Part shown: piece by piece, positions 25,101 to 33,859 of the stretch
How positions within the stretch are numbered: position 1 is the first letter of the stretch
Layout of the letters: every line of letters starts with the position of its first letter
NCBI RefSeq assembly: GCF_000699445.3
Contig: NC_067200.1
Coordinates: 6,340,950-6,404,949, forward strand
DNA: 64,000 nt
Direction of reading: 5' to 3'
Source of the DNA: Schistosoma haematobium
Taxonomy: Eukaryota; Platyhelminthes; Trematoda; Strigeidida; Schistosomatidae
The notes under the pieces: generated by a model
What the model saw: only the letters and a program-made list of their open reading frames with translations
Told to the model about the DNA's origin: nothing
The model's database searches: none
Program-made: the position numbers and the translations under genes

Positions 25101-28100
25101 CCCTGAGAAGATAGTAAATATCATACAGAGTTCCTATGATGGATTAAACTGCAAAATTGTGCATGGAGGACAAATGACAGACTCGTTCGAAGTAAAGACC
25201 GGTGTCAGGCAAGGTTGCTTACTCTCACCCTTTCTCTTTCTCCTGGTGACCGACTGGATCATGAAGACGTCAACATTTGAAGGGAAACGAGGGATACAGT
25301 GGAGATCTTGGATGCGGCTGGACGATCTTGACTTTGCAAATGATCCGGTTCTTCTATCGCAATCGCAACAACGAATGCAAGAGAAGACGATCAGGGGATC
25401 AGGGTAGCAGCAGCCTCAGCAGCATTAGGTCTCAACACACACAAACGGAAAAGCAAGATTCTCCGAAACAACACAGCATGCACCAATCGAATCACAATTG
25501 ACGGATAAGATTTGGAAGATGTAAAATCATTTACATATCTCGGCAGCATCGTTGATGAGCACGGTGGATCTGATGCAGATCGACAAAGCAAGAGCAGCAT
25601 ACTTACAAATGAAGAACATCTGGAACTCAAAACAATTGGTAATCAACACCAAGGTCAGGATTTTCAATACAAATGTCAAGACAGTTCTACTGTATGGGGC
25701 GGAAACCCGGAGAACTAAGAAAGCCATCATTCAGAAGATGCAGGTGTTTATTAACAGTTGGGAGAGCACCCAACTGTGTTACAAGGCAAGCCCTCACATG
25801 GAATCCTCAAGTCCAAAGGCAAAGAGGAAGACTATGGAACAAATTACGCCGTGAAATGGAGACAGACATGAGAAGGATGAACAACAATTGGATAGAACTG
25901 GAAATGAAGGCACGGGACGGAGTGGGTTGGAGAATGCAGTTCGGCGGCCTTTGCTCCAGTAGGAGTAACAGGTGTAAGTAAGTAAGTAATATTGATAAAA
26001 TGTTTGGTGTTAACCGTTCGGGCAGTAAGTGATAACTATCATGCTAGGATTAATACCAGGGGGAAATTTTCCCTTTACATTTATCACAGCAATAAACTAC
26101 CAACTGCCTATAACTCAACAGCATGATTATGAACTTGGAACATTTGTTGCTTTGACATAGACTAAGATTTGTTTTGGCTTTGTTCTGTGAGTTAAATAAA
26201 CTTACTCACATAATGTACTCCCCTATATTGTTATATGTATACACTAGCCCTATCTTCGAGGAGCATCTTAAGTAATTTAATTTAATTCCCCTTCTTTATT
26301 GTAGAATGAGAAGGGATCTCATATTAGTAGTCCGTGTCTTAAAAACTATTTAGGTGCAATGCTTTATCGTCTTGCTCCTTGTAGAACTAATCATACTTGA
26401 AGCTGTCATAAAGAGACTTCAAAATTAAAATCAAACAAACTCAGGGAAAGGTGTTATTTCTTCTATGGAATGGTTAACAACTGGAACACCATACTCGAAT
26501 AAGTTGTATCAACCCAATTAGTGAACACTTTCAAGAAGAAACTGGATCATCAGTGGGAAGCCTACCTCGGTTATAATAAAGGTTGGCCGACCTATCGTCT
26601 TTATACTATACTCTCAACTAAAATCCCGCAGGCTTTGAATTAAATCTCGTACGGCATTCGTGTATATGTATCTTTAGTGGGCCCCAAATGCCCTGGTACA
26701 TCCGATGGTGGAAAGTCAGATCTCCCTCTTGAAATGTCGCGCGTATACAGTCACTGTCAGCGTAGTCCTACTCACTACCTTTTCACAGCAGAGGTGTTGT
26801 TTACAAAATTGAGAGAACAAAAACCGAATTTCCGACGCTCTGACTGAATTGATGGGTTTGGATGATTCGCCCAGGGGAGTTGGAAAACCCTGATTCCAAA
26901 CCAATAGTGCGCATGGGCTCCAGGATCTCAAGGGAAAAGTGGTGTACGAACCAATTATTGATCACCGGCTACCATGGAACTGCATCTCATGACGCTGCTC
27001 CACTGCCTTTTTGATCAGCCCTTTAGGTCAAAGGCTCCGGGAGTGGCCTCATAAGAAAACCACCAGCTTCGGTCTAGACACCCGAGCAGTATCACAGTCC
27101 ACATACAAATCAAGTGACTTGTATGGAGCATATGTACTCAGTGCTTTTTTGTACCAATATTTATATGTTCAAATAAAATAAAAACCAGAAAATAAGCCTT
27201 TAGTGACTCTCAAATTCAGAGGAAATAACTCCGCATTAGTCTCTAAATTTTATTTTTTGTTTCTTCTTTGACTAACGTTAATTCATGATACGTATCCGAC
27301 CTATATATTATCGAAAACTCTAATTTTCAAAAAAACGTCCAAGCAACGGGAGTGATAAAAACACTTGCTTTTAAAAGTTCATCAGTTCAATATATAATTG
27401 AGAAGAAATTTTCTTTGTTTTTGAACCATTATTATCAGATTATTTCTTTAAATAACGGAAGTTTACCTCATTGAACATACGTTTTCGTTTAAAGAATATA
27501 ATATTTAATATTGGAGTGAAATTCATTCGAGTTCCATTTTGAATCAAAGAATAATGAACTTAGGTTCATTGTAGTTTACAACTTACTATTATAAGTCTTC
27601 GGTAATGATCCTGCGGATGGATTGAACTCACGAACTATATGTTTTGTAGTAATCATATTTTGTTTAGATCACCGAGATAAGATCTAATGATTTACACTTT
27701 CAATATCTATTGATTCGTTCTACATCATGGTGTTCGAGATAACTGTTCAAAGCTTTAGATGGTAATTGTAACCGGTTCGATTCGTTTATATTAAGAATTA
27801 AACAATCTTTAATAAAAACACTGGATGATCATCACGCTTCTTGCCAAACTCAGTAATGAAGATTCATCCCCCAACCTTGTCTTAATAGCTCTCTGCTAAG
27901 AAATACAATACTAGGATAAAATAGCTTACTAGTTCACCTTGACCTTTCTATTAACCTAATTGATGGAAACGTGTGACAAATATGTTTTTTTCTGTGTTTA
28001 AATAACTCAAATAACGGCCAGACTATAATTTGTGAACGAACCGATCACATATAAGATAACATGTCTCGAATTTTGGCGCGAAATTCACTCATCCATTTGG

Positions 28101-31100
28101 ATTAATTGAGTTTTGGCATTATGGCTGATGTCAGTGCGTAATGAAAACTTGAAGTCTAATTCCTAACCTTATTCATCAACTGTAAGTCACAGTTCTAACT
28201 CCTCACACAAGTTTATAACCTTCATTTGGTCCTGGTTATTAGATGGACACTCTCAAGGTCAGTCTAGCGTCACTCAAAGGTCATCCATAGATTATAGTCT
28301 CACCCAAATAACTTTTATTTGAACTGTTAAGAAATTTAATCATCCAGGCTTTAGCTGTCTCTGTTGAATGTAGTCAATTGTCTGTCTATAAAACAACCGA
28401 AATTTCTTTCATCATATCAGACGATCTAACCACTTTTCGTAATTACAGGAAATAGATTATTAAAGAGTTTACTAATAAGTAAGTTGATAAAATGTATCAT
28501 TAATGAAGTAATTCGGTAAAATACTTGTCAGATTAAGATCATAAAGAGAGAATACTTTGATCAAACCTACAAAAGTCTGTGTCAATATATCTTCCTGATT
28601 GATCATTATCTTAATAGTGTATGTAGCGCCGTATACTGAGTAAATGTGAAAAAGGGATAGGCTTTTTTCGGCGAGACTATAATTTATGGACGACCTTTGA
28701 GCAACACCAAGATGATCTTGAAAATGTCTACCTACTTAATTGGGTTAAATGAGGGTTATAAATTAGTGTAAAGAATGAGGACTAGAATTTATGGTTGATC
28801 GTTAAGGTTAGGAATTAGATTCAATGTTTTCATCACTAACTGAAACCGGTTATAATGCCGAAATAATATTTAGTCAAATGAATGGATGAATTTCGTGCCA
28901 AAATCCAAGACTTGTAATCCTAAATCTGATTGGTTCGTCCACAAACTATAGTCTCGCCGTTTTTTCAACTCTCATGATAAATGGGACCAAAGTAACTATT
29001 ATGACTAAGCGATTAATACTTAGTTGTTGGTGATACAGTTTTCTTTGTAGTCTTTGGCTTCTCTTTTAGAGTTAGTTAAATTATAGGATTGACCACATTA
29101 ATTGAACAGGACATCAGATCATAACAATGTATTGAATGCATAGAAATATTTGTTTAAAAGTGTGAAATCTCAAATTATTCTTTAGATTAAACCACTTGTA
29201 AATCTTAGTTTTATTCTGTAAGAAAATGATATTACATTTCAAGGATCTTATACCTTCATAGAAAATCATCGGTAATGTGGATTTTGATTAAACAGTGTCA
29301 AATCGGTCATATTACTACGTAGACATTTAAAAAATAAAACTGCAACATATGACTTATTCATGACTACTGGAATACTGCTAATATGAATAGCCATAAGTTA
29401 ATATTTGTTATTACCATTTTCGGATAACTTACATTAAAATCTTGTTTCAAAAATATGAGTGAAGTCCAACATATGTCGGGTGGAAAGAGTTATCCACCTC
29501 AGACAATGGATGAAGGGTTGCGCAGGATCATCGATCGATTCAAGTCAGACATTTACATGATTGGATGCTGACTCAGTGGTCTTGGGGTTAAACGTTCACA
29601 ATTAAAGCTGAAGGTCCTGGGTTTTTATACCGAGTGAGGGTACTCACTGTTGAGAAGTCCTATACTAGGACGAAACGGTCATCCAGTGCTTCCAAGTTTT
29701 CCGTGGTGGTCTAGCTCAGACTGATTCATGAATTCAACTTTGGAAATACTACAACCTCCACAAATCCCCATACTGATAACAAATATATGAGTTTCATTTT
29801 TAAAAGATTTCTTTAACTAAAATGTTACTGACATTTACAGTCGAGTAAGAAAAATGAATTAAAATACAGGCTTTCCTATCGATTGACTAAAACTATCCAA
29901 CAATATTGTCTATCCATTATTTCGTATCATCAGGGATGTACATCCTACTGTCAACATAGTCAGTTGGTGATTGAAGCAAAAGGTACTGAATTATAACATC
30001 AATGTGAACATCAACAATGAGATTGAGGTATATCCAAGTGACGGGTTCTAAATAGGACGAAATGTACATCCTAGATTCCCTTGTAAGCCACTATTTGTTT
30101 TCAATAATAACTGAAAAATATTTTTATTGTTCATATAAAGTGTTTCGATGACTATTAGATCAGTTACTTCTGATTAACAACCGTTTGTTGATTAATTTCA
30201 CGAATATTATCTTCAAAATGTAGTTAAAACATGTTGAAATGATGATGACAAGTTAAACTAGCTTATTGGAATGAGAAATTCGATGTAACTACATATGTGT
30301 TATTTATCTACTCAGTGAAAATTTTGTTGATAGATTAAACTAATCAGGACTTGTTTTTTTATAGTTTATGTTTGAAATTGGATCTTATCCAAGTAATACT
30401 ATTACAGGTGATCTGGCTTAAATACACTCCAATGGGAAACAAATGTATGCACAGACTCATATTCTATCAGTGTCACTCTGATGACATATTTGTTAGTGTT
30501 CATTCACAAAGAATGTAGAAGCTATGTTACCTTATAAAAAAATAATAGAATAAACTTGTTTACAGTTATATAGACTAGAGTCTTTATCATTTACTCTTGT
30601 ATATAAAGGTCGAAACATTGATAGTATGCCTTGGAAATACTCCTAAATCATATAAGAAACGCTAAAAACATTTCACTTATAAAAATTATCTTGGTAACAA
30701 ATTCTTTATTTAAACAAATTCTGTGATAGATGACTAATTAAAGCCAATAGTTGTTTCATGGTCAACTCGCTTAACCCTGGCAGTATAGTATAAAGTATTA
30801 CAATGCAGGAACAGAACCGAATAAATATATTTTGCACATTTTACTTTGGATTGGTTGTGTACTCACATTTAAACAAATCTAGTAGGAATAATTTTTAAAA
30901 CAATTACTATGTTATTTGTCTAAACAAAATCTCAATAGTTCTCTTAGTGCCAGATCTTTATAGAAAGTAATCAGTGATGTGGTCGCTATCAATATGTTGA
31001 GTTACTGGCGTCGATAAACATTAAACAACTGTCGACACAAAAGTTTGTTTTTATGGGAACTATTGATGTTTTTTTATTTCAAACTTGAATGTATTTAAAT

Positions 31101-32651
31101 TGGATTATCTAAAATCCAAATCGTATTGATTGATCGTTGTTCTCATGTGTTATCTGCTGTGAGGATTGCCTTCATACAGCCATTTTTCATAAATTTTTAT
31201 GGTGTAGATGAATTTATGGCTAAGAGAAGAATCCAGTACTTTCATTTTTGACTTACTTGAGACTTATCAGCTGGATGTACCTGAATCTCAGTGTTGATGT
31301 TCACACACAAAATTGAACCCAGTGTCTTTCATTTCACCCCAAGTGTATCCACCTGATGAGTTCAAAATAGAGCGAAATACACATCCTAGATTCTACAGCT
31401 AACCACGAATCTATCTATTTGCTTAGATCTGTTTTAATTTATGAACTGAGTTTACCAACCGAGTACATTTATACGCTTTCATAGTGTTTCCAACCTATTA
31501 CTAGTATGATTGCTGAAAGACTCAAAAAGTACATTCACTATACTTCGTATACCTTCGTTCCTGTGTCCTTTGAGGTAAAGAGAAGTAATTACTACGGGTT
31601 TCATGCATCATACTTATTCAGCGATGAAAACAGATGTCATCAGAGCAAGAATTTTTGTAAACATTTGTGTATGAATATCCATAGAAACTAGTAACTTTTT
31701 AAAAACATTTTTATATATCCTTTGAACACTGAAAAATCAATGGTCATAAAAAGGGAATTATTTAGCAATTCTATATTATTCGCTCAGTAAATAAATCATA
31801 TTATCAAGATTCTCTATGAAAAAAAAATGAATTTGTTAAAAAAACGCGTGGACGAACCAAAGCAGAAAGTGAAGTGAAGTACTTCAAACTTACAATAATC
31901 ATACTTAGTAACTAAGATGGTATTAAATTTATTCCTACACTAATAAATAATTCAATGGATTAAAATAACTTACCACAATGAAATCTCTGAAATTCTTCAC
32001 CATTTTCTCATTGATCAAGCTTAAGAGTGAACGGCGTGTAGTAAGATAAATGGAAAGATGAAGCTATAATTGACTTTAATTATTCAAAATGAATATGCAA
32101 TTAAACAATGACAGAAAATTTTATTCAGAGGATTAAAATAGATAATTTATTATTACTTTTACATACTGTGATGACTGAACCTTATATTATGAGAGTTTAT
32201 TTCACCGGTTCACCCTACTTAGATAATCAGTGAAAGCCAGGAAATATTGGATAGCTATTTTGTTCTAACATGAGAAACCTCAGTACTGCTAATCCACAAT
32301 CTCATGAGAAGCGCCTCACTTCCAGATCACTTTGTTGGAGTTCAATAATTTACAATTCTAGTCCCTATTTGTAGTTTGATTAAGGTTAACCCATGATGCA
32401 CACTACAAAATTCATCACTTTCAAAAAACCCTTAAGCTTATAAACGACGATTAGGTATTTAGCGATTAGTTCATGTTACCACATCATGATTATTTAATTG
32501 GTCGTGCATGTAGATACACACTTATCCAAAACATATAATTTTGTATCTTGTTATTTATTCCACTCAAATAAGGACGCGAGAGAAAGTGCGAGGGAAAAAG
32601 GGAACTCATCAATAAGGACAATCATTGATAAGGGCGATCATCAAAAGCGAG

Positions 32652-32704
<53 letters not shown>

Positions 32705-33855
32705 ATTCTATCTCTTAGGAAATTATTCTAATTCTTAGAGAATGTAATACACTTGTCTTTTAAATGACTTCTGATTACCGTCGACTGACCTTCTCATTAG
32801 GCTACTTCTGGTTGGCTTGTCATATCATTTACATCTACCCATCCGTAACGCTGATAAAAACAAATAAATTAACGAATATACACAATTAAACCAAACAGCA
32901 AAAGTGTTCATGATCCCGGTTAAGATCGATATTCTATGAATTTTGTAGTTTTCCATCACAGAATAGCTTTATCCAAATAATGAGTTGTTTTACTGGTAAC
33001 TTACTTTGAGAGGTAACTGCTGGAATTCTAGTGAGAGACGATGATCAGTCGATCTGGACGACGTCGGATGTGAGAGTAATATCACCGACTCAGTGTAATA
33101 ACTTTACCAAAGTTATAAATGTAAACCAATCGTATCCAATACTCTGACCTGTGAATTAAAGGATTTCTTGTGAAACGTGAATGTCCTGGGTGCAATCTGT
33201 GCTTGATGTGCATTTTTGAGGAACCGCGTACTAGAACGAAACAGTTATTCAATGTTTCCTAGTTTCAGATAATTCCTTAACTGAAGTCAGTTAGTAATGT
33301 AGAACTACAAACAAAAATATTTGCACGACCCTTTACCCAAAAAACAGTAACCCATTTTTACATTATAATATATCGACCATCAATTTACCTTTGTTGAAGT
33401 AAATCCGAAACTAAGGCACGAATTTCCGATTTACGTCGTTCAGCATCTTCATCTGGCAAACTGTCTATACTTTCAACTGATACTTGACGTTCTACTGGAG
33501 CTACTTCTGCATACATTGGACAATCACCATCATCTCCATATTCACTGGCTGAACTGTCATCATCATCATCATTACTCCTAGATTTCTTTTTCTTCGCACT
33601 CTCATTGGTCGACTGTTCGCCGGGCATTTTCAATGACGTTAGTTTATTCGATAAATCATTAATTAAACCATTCTTTTTTGTTTGAACAGAATCAAGAAAT
33701 TTGGATGTACCAGATAGAAAATTATTTACTCCAGCTGTAGCTGAACTAGACAATGAAGTTGTTGTTGATGTGGCCCCGGTGGTCCCAGTTTCTTCTTGTT
33801 CCCCAACTTTCGCATCAGGATTTAATACACTTTTAAAAAATCCTTTCACACTCAT
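10088..33855 (-). CDS. KIAA0513-like protein, seven coding exons
   Basis: Joined coding exons are 33389-33855, 32019-31974, 22552-22508, 21212-21068, 20137-19993, 17149-17081 and 10187-10088. All introns are GT-AG and all six phase junctions agree, giving 338 residues with one stop. Residues 1-155 are Ser/Thr/Gly-rich and low in complexity, with a KKKK basic patch followed by an Asp run (about residues 89-100). The rest is a compact, probably helical domain. Key segments are LINEKMVKNFRDF, RHSGRSRFAKEL, IWQSMRFWNAAFF followed by ALQRERAERQ, and near the C-terminus CMDFLRKQA. From memory, vertebrate KIAA0513 (about 411 aa) has the closely similar IWHTLRFWNAAFF, a CERRKRS stretch and NDFLKKQA in the same order; the same type of region is present in SBF/myotubularin-related proteins. 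No catalytic residues, signal peptide or membrane segment are visible. The vertebrate protein is neuronal and cytosolic, but its function is poorly defined, so none is assigned. Upstream non-coding exons and the promoter were not found. Confidence 0.85.
10362..10445 (-). repeat. Sm-alpha-like arm
   Basis: The reverse strand reads CAGCTGACGA and then CCTGGATTCCACTG, the typical arm. The GAAA element is disrupted (GCAAAA). It lies in the last intron of the KIAA0513-like gene. Confidence 0.55.
11041..11180 (+). mobile_element. RTE 3' end fragment
   Basis: AAAGGATTGCCCAGGACAACAT, GGATAGAGAATGCTGGTG and GGGGTGACAGGCATAAGTAAGTAAGTA correspond to the last about 120 bp of the RTE family and its GTAA tail. 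Confidence 0.6.
11491..11546 (-). ncRNA. Penelope-like hammerhead motif, left arm
   Basis: Exact mirror of the right-arm motif: core CTGAAGA, stem II GTCC/GGAC, GAAA. Confidence 0.55.
11942..12220 (-). pseudogene. Penelope-like GIY-YIG C-terminal fragment, left arm
   Basis: Mirror copy of the right-arm fragment, with the same protein sequence through the stop. The two coding fragments start at the palindrome centre and run outward. Confidence 0.7.
12231..12509 (+). pseudogene. Penelope-like GIY-YIG C-terminal fragment, right arm
   Basis: Reads VRLKEHKQCLKNVPKSS, then KSAIALHALETGHKINF, then RLTAEALHIWANKNSLNR and a stop. The Arg-Leu-x-Glu-His, His-x-x-x-x-Gly-His and Glu-Ala patterns are those of the GIY-YIG nuclease part of Penelope-like proteins. 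The reverse transcriptase and the GIY-YIG start are missing. The open frame continuing to the left is only the antisense of the other arm. Confidence 0.7.
12905..12960 (+). ncRNA. Penelope-like hammerhead motif, right arm
   Basis: CTGAAGA core, stem II GTCC/GGAC with a long loop, GAAA, and CGTTGG. This matches the minimal hammerheads known at the ends of Penelope-like elements. Stem III is only about 2 bp and stem I pairing is partial. Confidence 0.55.
13450..13498. repeat. (TA)n microsatellite
   Basis: About 24 uninterrupted TA units after TTGTATA, in the last intron of the KIAA0513-like gene. Confidence 0.9.
13885..14075 (+). repeat. Dispersed repeat family E
   Basis: GCTATTTATGTTTGTCAACATAAGTATTATGTAACACCAATCAGAAGTGG style blocks, shared with 39045-39215, followed by ATTGAAGAGAACGG and an AT-rich end. 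Class unknown. Confidence 0.5.
14985..15273 (+). mobile_element. hAT-like MITE, 289 bp (copy 1)
   Basis: Terminal inverted repeats of about 24 bp (GGCGAGACTACAATTTATGG and the reverse complement at the right end). Flanks are GGAGATTT and GGAGATTC, an 8-bp duplication with one change. It has no coding capacity. The same length as the copies at 28016 and 28670 points to one family; 8-bp duplications are typical of hAT transposition. Confidence 0.8.
15285..17080. other. Intronic DNA without recognised features
   Basis: Part of intron 6 of the KIAA0513-like gene. Many stops in all frames. A weak Penelope-end-like string (GGAAAACGTTTTG on the reverse strand near 16220) is the only suggestive signal. 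Confidence 0.5.
17081..17149 (-). CDS. KIAA0513-like gene, exon 6
   Basis: 69 nt between TTATTTAG and AAG/GTGAGT. It completes the split Val codon and encodes IEGDDPIQAETDFQNDIAYS plus QL, ending in phase 2. It corresponds to the acidic linker and the NENITFGQL-like segment of the human protein. Confidence 0.85.
18308..18670. repeat. Sm-alpha-like repeat with arms in both orientations
   Basis: The left arm (18308-18400) is reverse oriented with GAATCCAGGACGG and TCAGCTGGATG. The right arm (18595-18650) is forward, with CATCCGGTTGAAGAGTCCC and CTGGAATCCACC. Both cores are degraded. Confidence 0.55.
18850..19200 (-). repeat. Hammerhead SINE (family B)
   Basis: Reverse-strand copy with ACCACCATTGGGAACCTG, GGATGGCCGTTTCGTCCTAG and GTATTAATGTCTAACTTCAA. 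A 3'-tail-type sequence ACTACAATCTCCACAAATCC follows at 19175. The core reads CTGAGTA (conserved G8 lost). Confidence 0.65.
19993..20137 (-). CDS. KIAA0513-like gene, exon 5 (signature exon)
   Basis: 145 nt, starting with two bases that complete a Thr codon after TTTTCAG and ending in phase 2 at CCAGT/GTAAGT. It carries KYLYVLLKDQVIWQSMRFW and NAAFFIALQRERAERQRYP. This is the most diagnostic part of the protein, matching the Trp-Arg-Phe-Trp-Asn-Ala-Ala-Phe-Phe core of KIAA0513. Confidence 0.9.
20235..20690. repeat. Hammerhead SINE (family B), inverted-ended copy, degraded
   Basis: A reverse-oriented half at 20240-20420 (CCGTCTAGTCATAATACGGG, CGGACCCAGGACCT) and a forward arm at 20560-20690 (CGTGGATGCCCACTGCTC, GATGAAACGGTCTCC, TTCATGATTTCAATG). 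It lies in intron 4 close to exon 5. Confidence 0.55.
20805..21055 (+). repeat. Hammerhead SINE (family B) next to exon 4 donor
   Basis: Contains TAAAGTTAGGCACTAAAAT, the tRNA-like CTCAGTGGTCTAGAGGTTGCG, GGATGCGCACTGTTGACGAG, AAGACGAAACGACCATCC and a TTTCCACAATCCCTCATCA tail. The first core base is changed (C3 to T). The insertion ends about 12-15 bp from the donor of exon 4, in the opposite orientation to the gene. Confidence 0.65.
21068..21212 (-). CDS. KIAA0513-like gene, exon 4
   Basis: 145 nt, starting in phase 0 after TTTATAG and ending in phase 1 at A/GTAAGT. It encodes 48 residues from TKGMKCIPNQLLEQ through AYIIMHLSFSLYHE. This aligns by eye with the human segment that ends in CFTYYHI. 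A hammerhead SINE begins within about 15 bp of the donor, inside intron 4. Confidence 0.85.
21934..22148. repeat. Two (AAT)n microsatellites
   Basis: Runs of AAT/ATA units at about 21934-21968 and 22098-22148, separated by 130 bp of ordinary intronic sequence (intron 3). Confidence 0.85.
22508..22552 (-). CDS. KIAA0513-like gene, exon 3 (45 nt)
   Basis: A phase 0-0 micro-exon with a strong acceptor (pyrimidine-rich, TTTCAG/AGG) and the donor CAA/GTAAAC. It encodes RHSGRSRFAKELKSQ. At 45 nt it could be skipped without a frame change. It lies about 350 bp from the 5' end of the RTE element in intron 2. Confidence 0.78.
22900..25991 (+). mobile_element. RTE-clade retrotransposon, near full length, degenerate
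   Basis: Leader with GGCCACTGCCGGTCCC, then one long frame encoding an AP endonuclease and a reverse transcriptase, then a GTAAGTAAGTAA tail. It resembles the schistosome SR2 type (RTE clade). It lies in intron 2 of the KIAA0513-like gene, antisense to it. The protein frame is broken (see the pseudogene entry). The 5' boundary is estimated from other leader fragments in the window. Confidence 0.8.
23206..25980 (+). pseudogene. RTE endonuclease/reverse transcriptase pseudogene
   Basis: Endonuclease: LGISETHW, then MGDFNAKVGTDNTG, NQIDHIYI and SDHHLLVAKM. Reverse transcriptase: GKAAGPDNIPAEAL, LIKIPKKADLSKCDNYRGIT, QAGFHKDRSCTDQI, FDSVDR, GVRQGCLLSPFLF and LDDLDFANDPVLLSQS. The last is the catalytic ADD motif changed to AND. 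Frame-1 stops occur at 23575, 23947, 25000, about 25075 and 25405. A frameshift lies near 25390, and a deletion before 25760 removes the LRKILRIRW-type segment kept at 49715. The C-terminus ends GWRMQFGGLCSSRSNRCK. Not functional. Confidence 0.85.
26220..26645 (+). pseudogene. CR1-like (SR1-type) non-LTR 3' coding end
   Basis: The frame at about 26430-26640 reads KSNKLRERCYFF, VNNWNTILE, stop, VVSTQLVNTFKKKLDHQWEA, YLGYNKGWPTYRLY and LSTKIPQALN, then TAA. The Val-x-x-Trp-Asn and Val-Asn-Thr-Phe-Lys-x-x-Leu-Asp-x-x-Trp pattern is the usual end of CR1-group reverse transcriptase proteins. Upstream parts are scrambled. Confidence 0.65.
26675..27185 (+). repeat. Dispersed repeat family C
   Basis: AAATGCCCTGGTACATCC, GGGGAGTTGGAAAACCCTG, TTCCAAACCAATAGTGCG, CTTTAGGTCAAAGGCTC and a final TTATATGTTCAAATAAAATAAA. 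It lies directly after the CR1-like end; no target duplication was found. Confidence 0.65.
28016..28304 (+). mobile_element. hAT-like MITE, 289 bp (copy 2)
   Basis: Flanked by exact CAAATAAC copies at 28008-28015 and 28305-28312. Ends GGCCAGACTATAATTTGTG and TTATAGTCTCACC. Body aligned with copy 1 throughout (for example TGGTCCTGGTTATTA, AAGGTCAGTCTAGCGTC). Confidence 0.85.
28670..28958 (-). mobile_element. hAT-like MITE, 289 bp (copy 3)
   Basis: Same family in the opposite orientation. Ends GGCGAGACTATAATTTATGG and ACTATAGTCTCGCC. Flanks CTTTTTTC and GTTTTTTC (7 of 8). About 360 bp from copy 2, in the same intron. Confidence 0.8.
29540..29785 (+). repeat. Hammerhead SINE (family B)
   Basis: AAGTCAGACATTTACATGATT, CTCAGTGGTCTTGGGGTTAA, AGGACGAAACGGTCATCC, TGCTTCCAAGTTTTCCGTGG and tail ACTACAACCTCCACAAATCC. 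The core reads TTGAGAA and is probably inactive although stem II and stem III arms are good. Confidence 0.7.
29935..30110 (+). repeat. Sm-alpha-like repeat, partial
   Basis: Ends in TATCCAAGTGACGGG, AAATAGGACGAAATGTACATCC and TAGATTCCCTTGTAAGCCAC. The hammerhead core is altered to GTGACGG. Confidence 0.55.
30115..31200. other. Intronic DNA without recognised features
   Basis: Part of the 9.4-kb intron 2. AT-rich, no exon-like frame with splice sites found on the gene strand. Confidence 0.5.
31205..31415. repeat. Sm-alpha-like repeat with arms in both orientations
   Basis: Reverse arm at 31205-31300 (GAATCCAGTACTTTC, TCAGCTGGATG) and forward arm at 31340-31410. The forward arm keeps a complete core. 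Confidence 0.6.
31345..31396 (+). ncRNA. Hammerhead ribozyme motif, Sm-alpha type
   Basis: CTGATGA core, stem II GTTC/GAGC with weak pairing, GAAA, short stem III (ATAC/ACAT), then C and TAGATTC pairing partly with GTATCCA. Core intact, helices weakened. Confidence 0.5.
31974..32019 (-). CDS. KIAA0513-like gene, exon 2 (46 nt)
   Basis: A micro-exon that completes the Ser codon split by intron 1 and encodes LINEKMVKNFRDFIV. The acceptor is CTTAAG/C and the donor is GTG/GTAAGT. The acceptor has a weak pyrimidine tract; an alternative acceptor about 40 nt upstream keeps an open frame but does not match the phase of exon 1. It ends in phase 0. Confidence 0.75.
32215..32400 (-). repeat. Hammerhead SINE (family B), degraded
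   Basis: GAAAGCCAGGAAATATTGGATAGC, TTGTTCTAACATGAG and CAGTACTGCTAATCCACAA correspond to the reverse-oriented arm. No working core. Confidence 0.45.
32657..32702. repeat. (TA)n microsatellite
   Basis: About 22 TA units in intron 1. A frame through it gives an Ile-Tyr run and is not a gene. Confidence 0.9.
33005..33300 (+). repeat. Hammerhead SINE (family B), degraded
   Basis: GGAATTCTAGTGAGAGACGATGATC, GTCCTGGGTGCAATC, TTTTTGAGGAACC and ACTAGAACGAAACAGTTATTC match the family in order. It lies in intron 1, about 90 bp from exon 1. Confidence 0.5.
33389..33855 (-). CDS. KIAA0513-like gene, coding exon 1
   Basis: This exon encodes residues 1-155 plus two bases of codon 156. It begins with ATG (MSVKGFFKSVLNPDAK) and ends at the donor AG/GTAAAT, leaving phase 2. 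The open frame would run only one codon past the donor. It is rich in Ser, Thr and Asp, with a long acidic and basic low-complexity stretch and then a charged helix (EDAERRKSEIRALVSDLLQQ). The ATG is the first in frame. An alternative is that the ATG region is internal, using an AG just inside it as acceptor, but no upstream partner was found. Confidence 0.85.
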
Positions 33856-33859
33856 TTTA

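Noticed and set aside
31974..32060. Longer version of exon 2 using an upstream acceptor
   Set aside because: It is open but does not agree with the phase left by exon 1, whereas the 46-nt version does.
32498..32731. 77-residue frame with an Ile-Tyr run
   Set aside because: It runs through a (TA)n microsatellite in an intron, with no homology or splice context.
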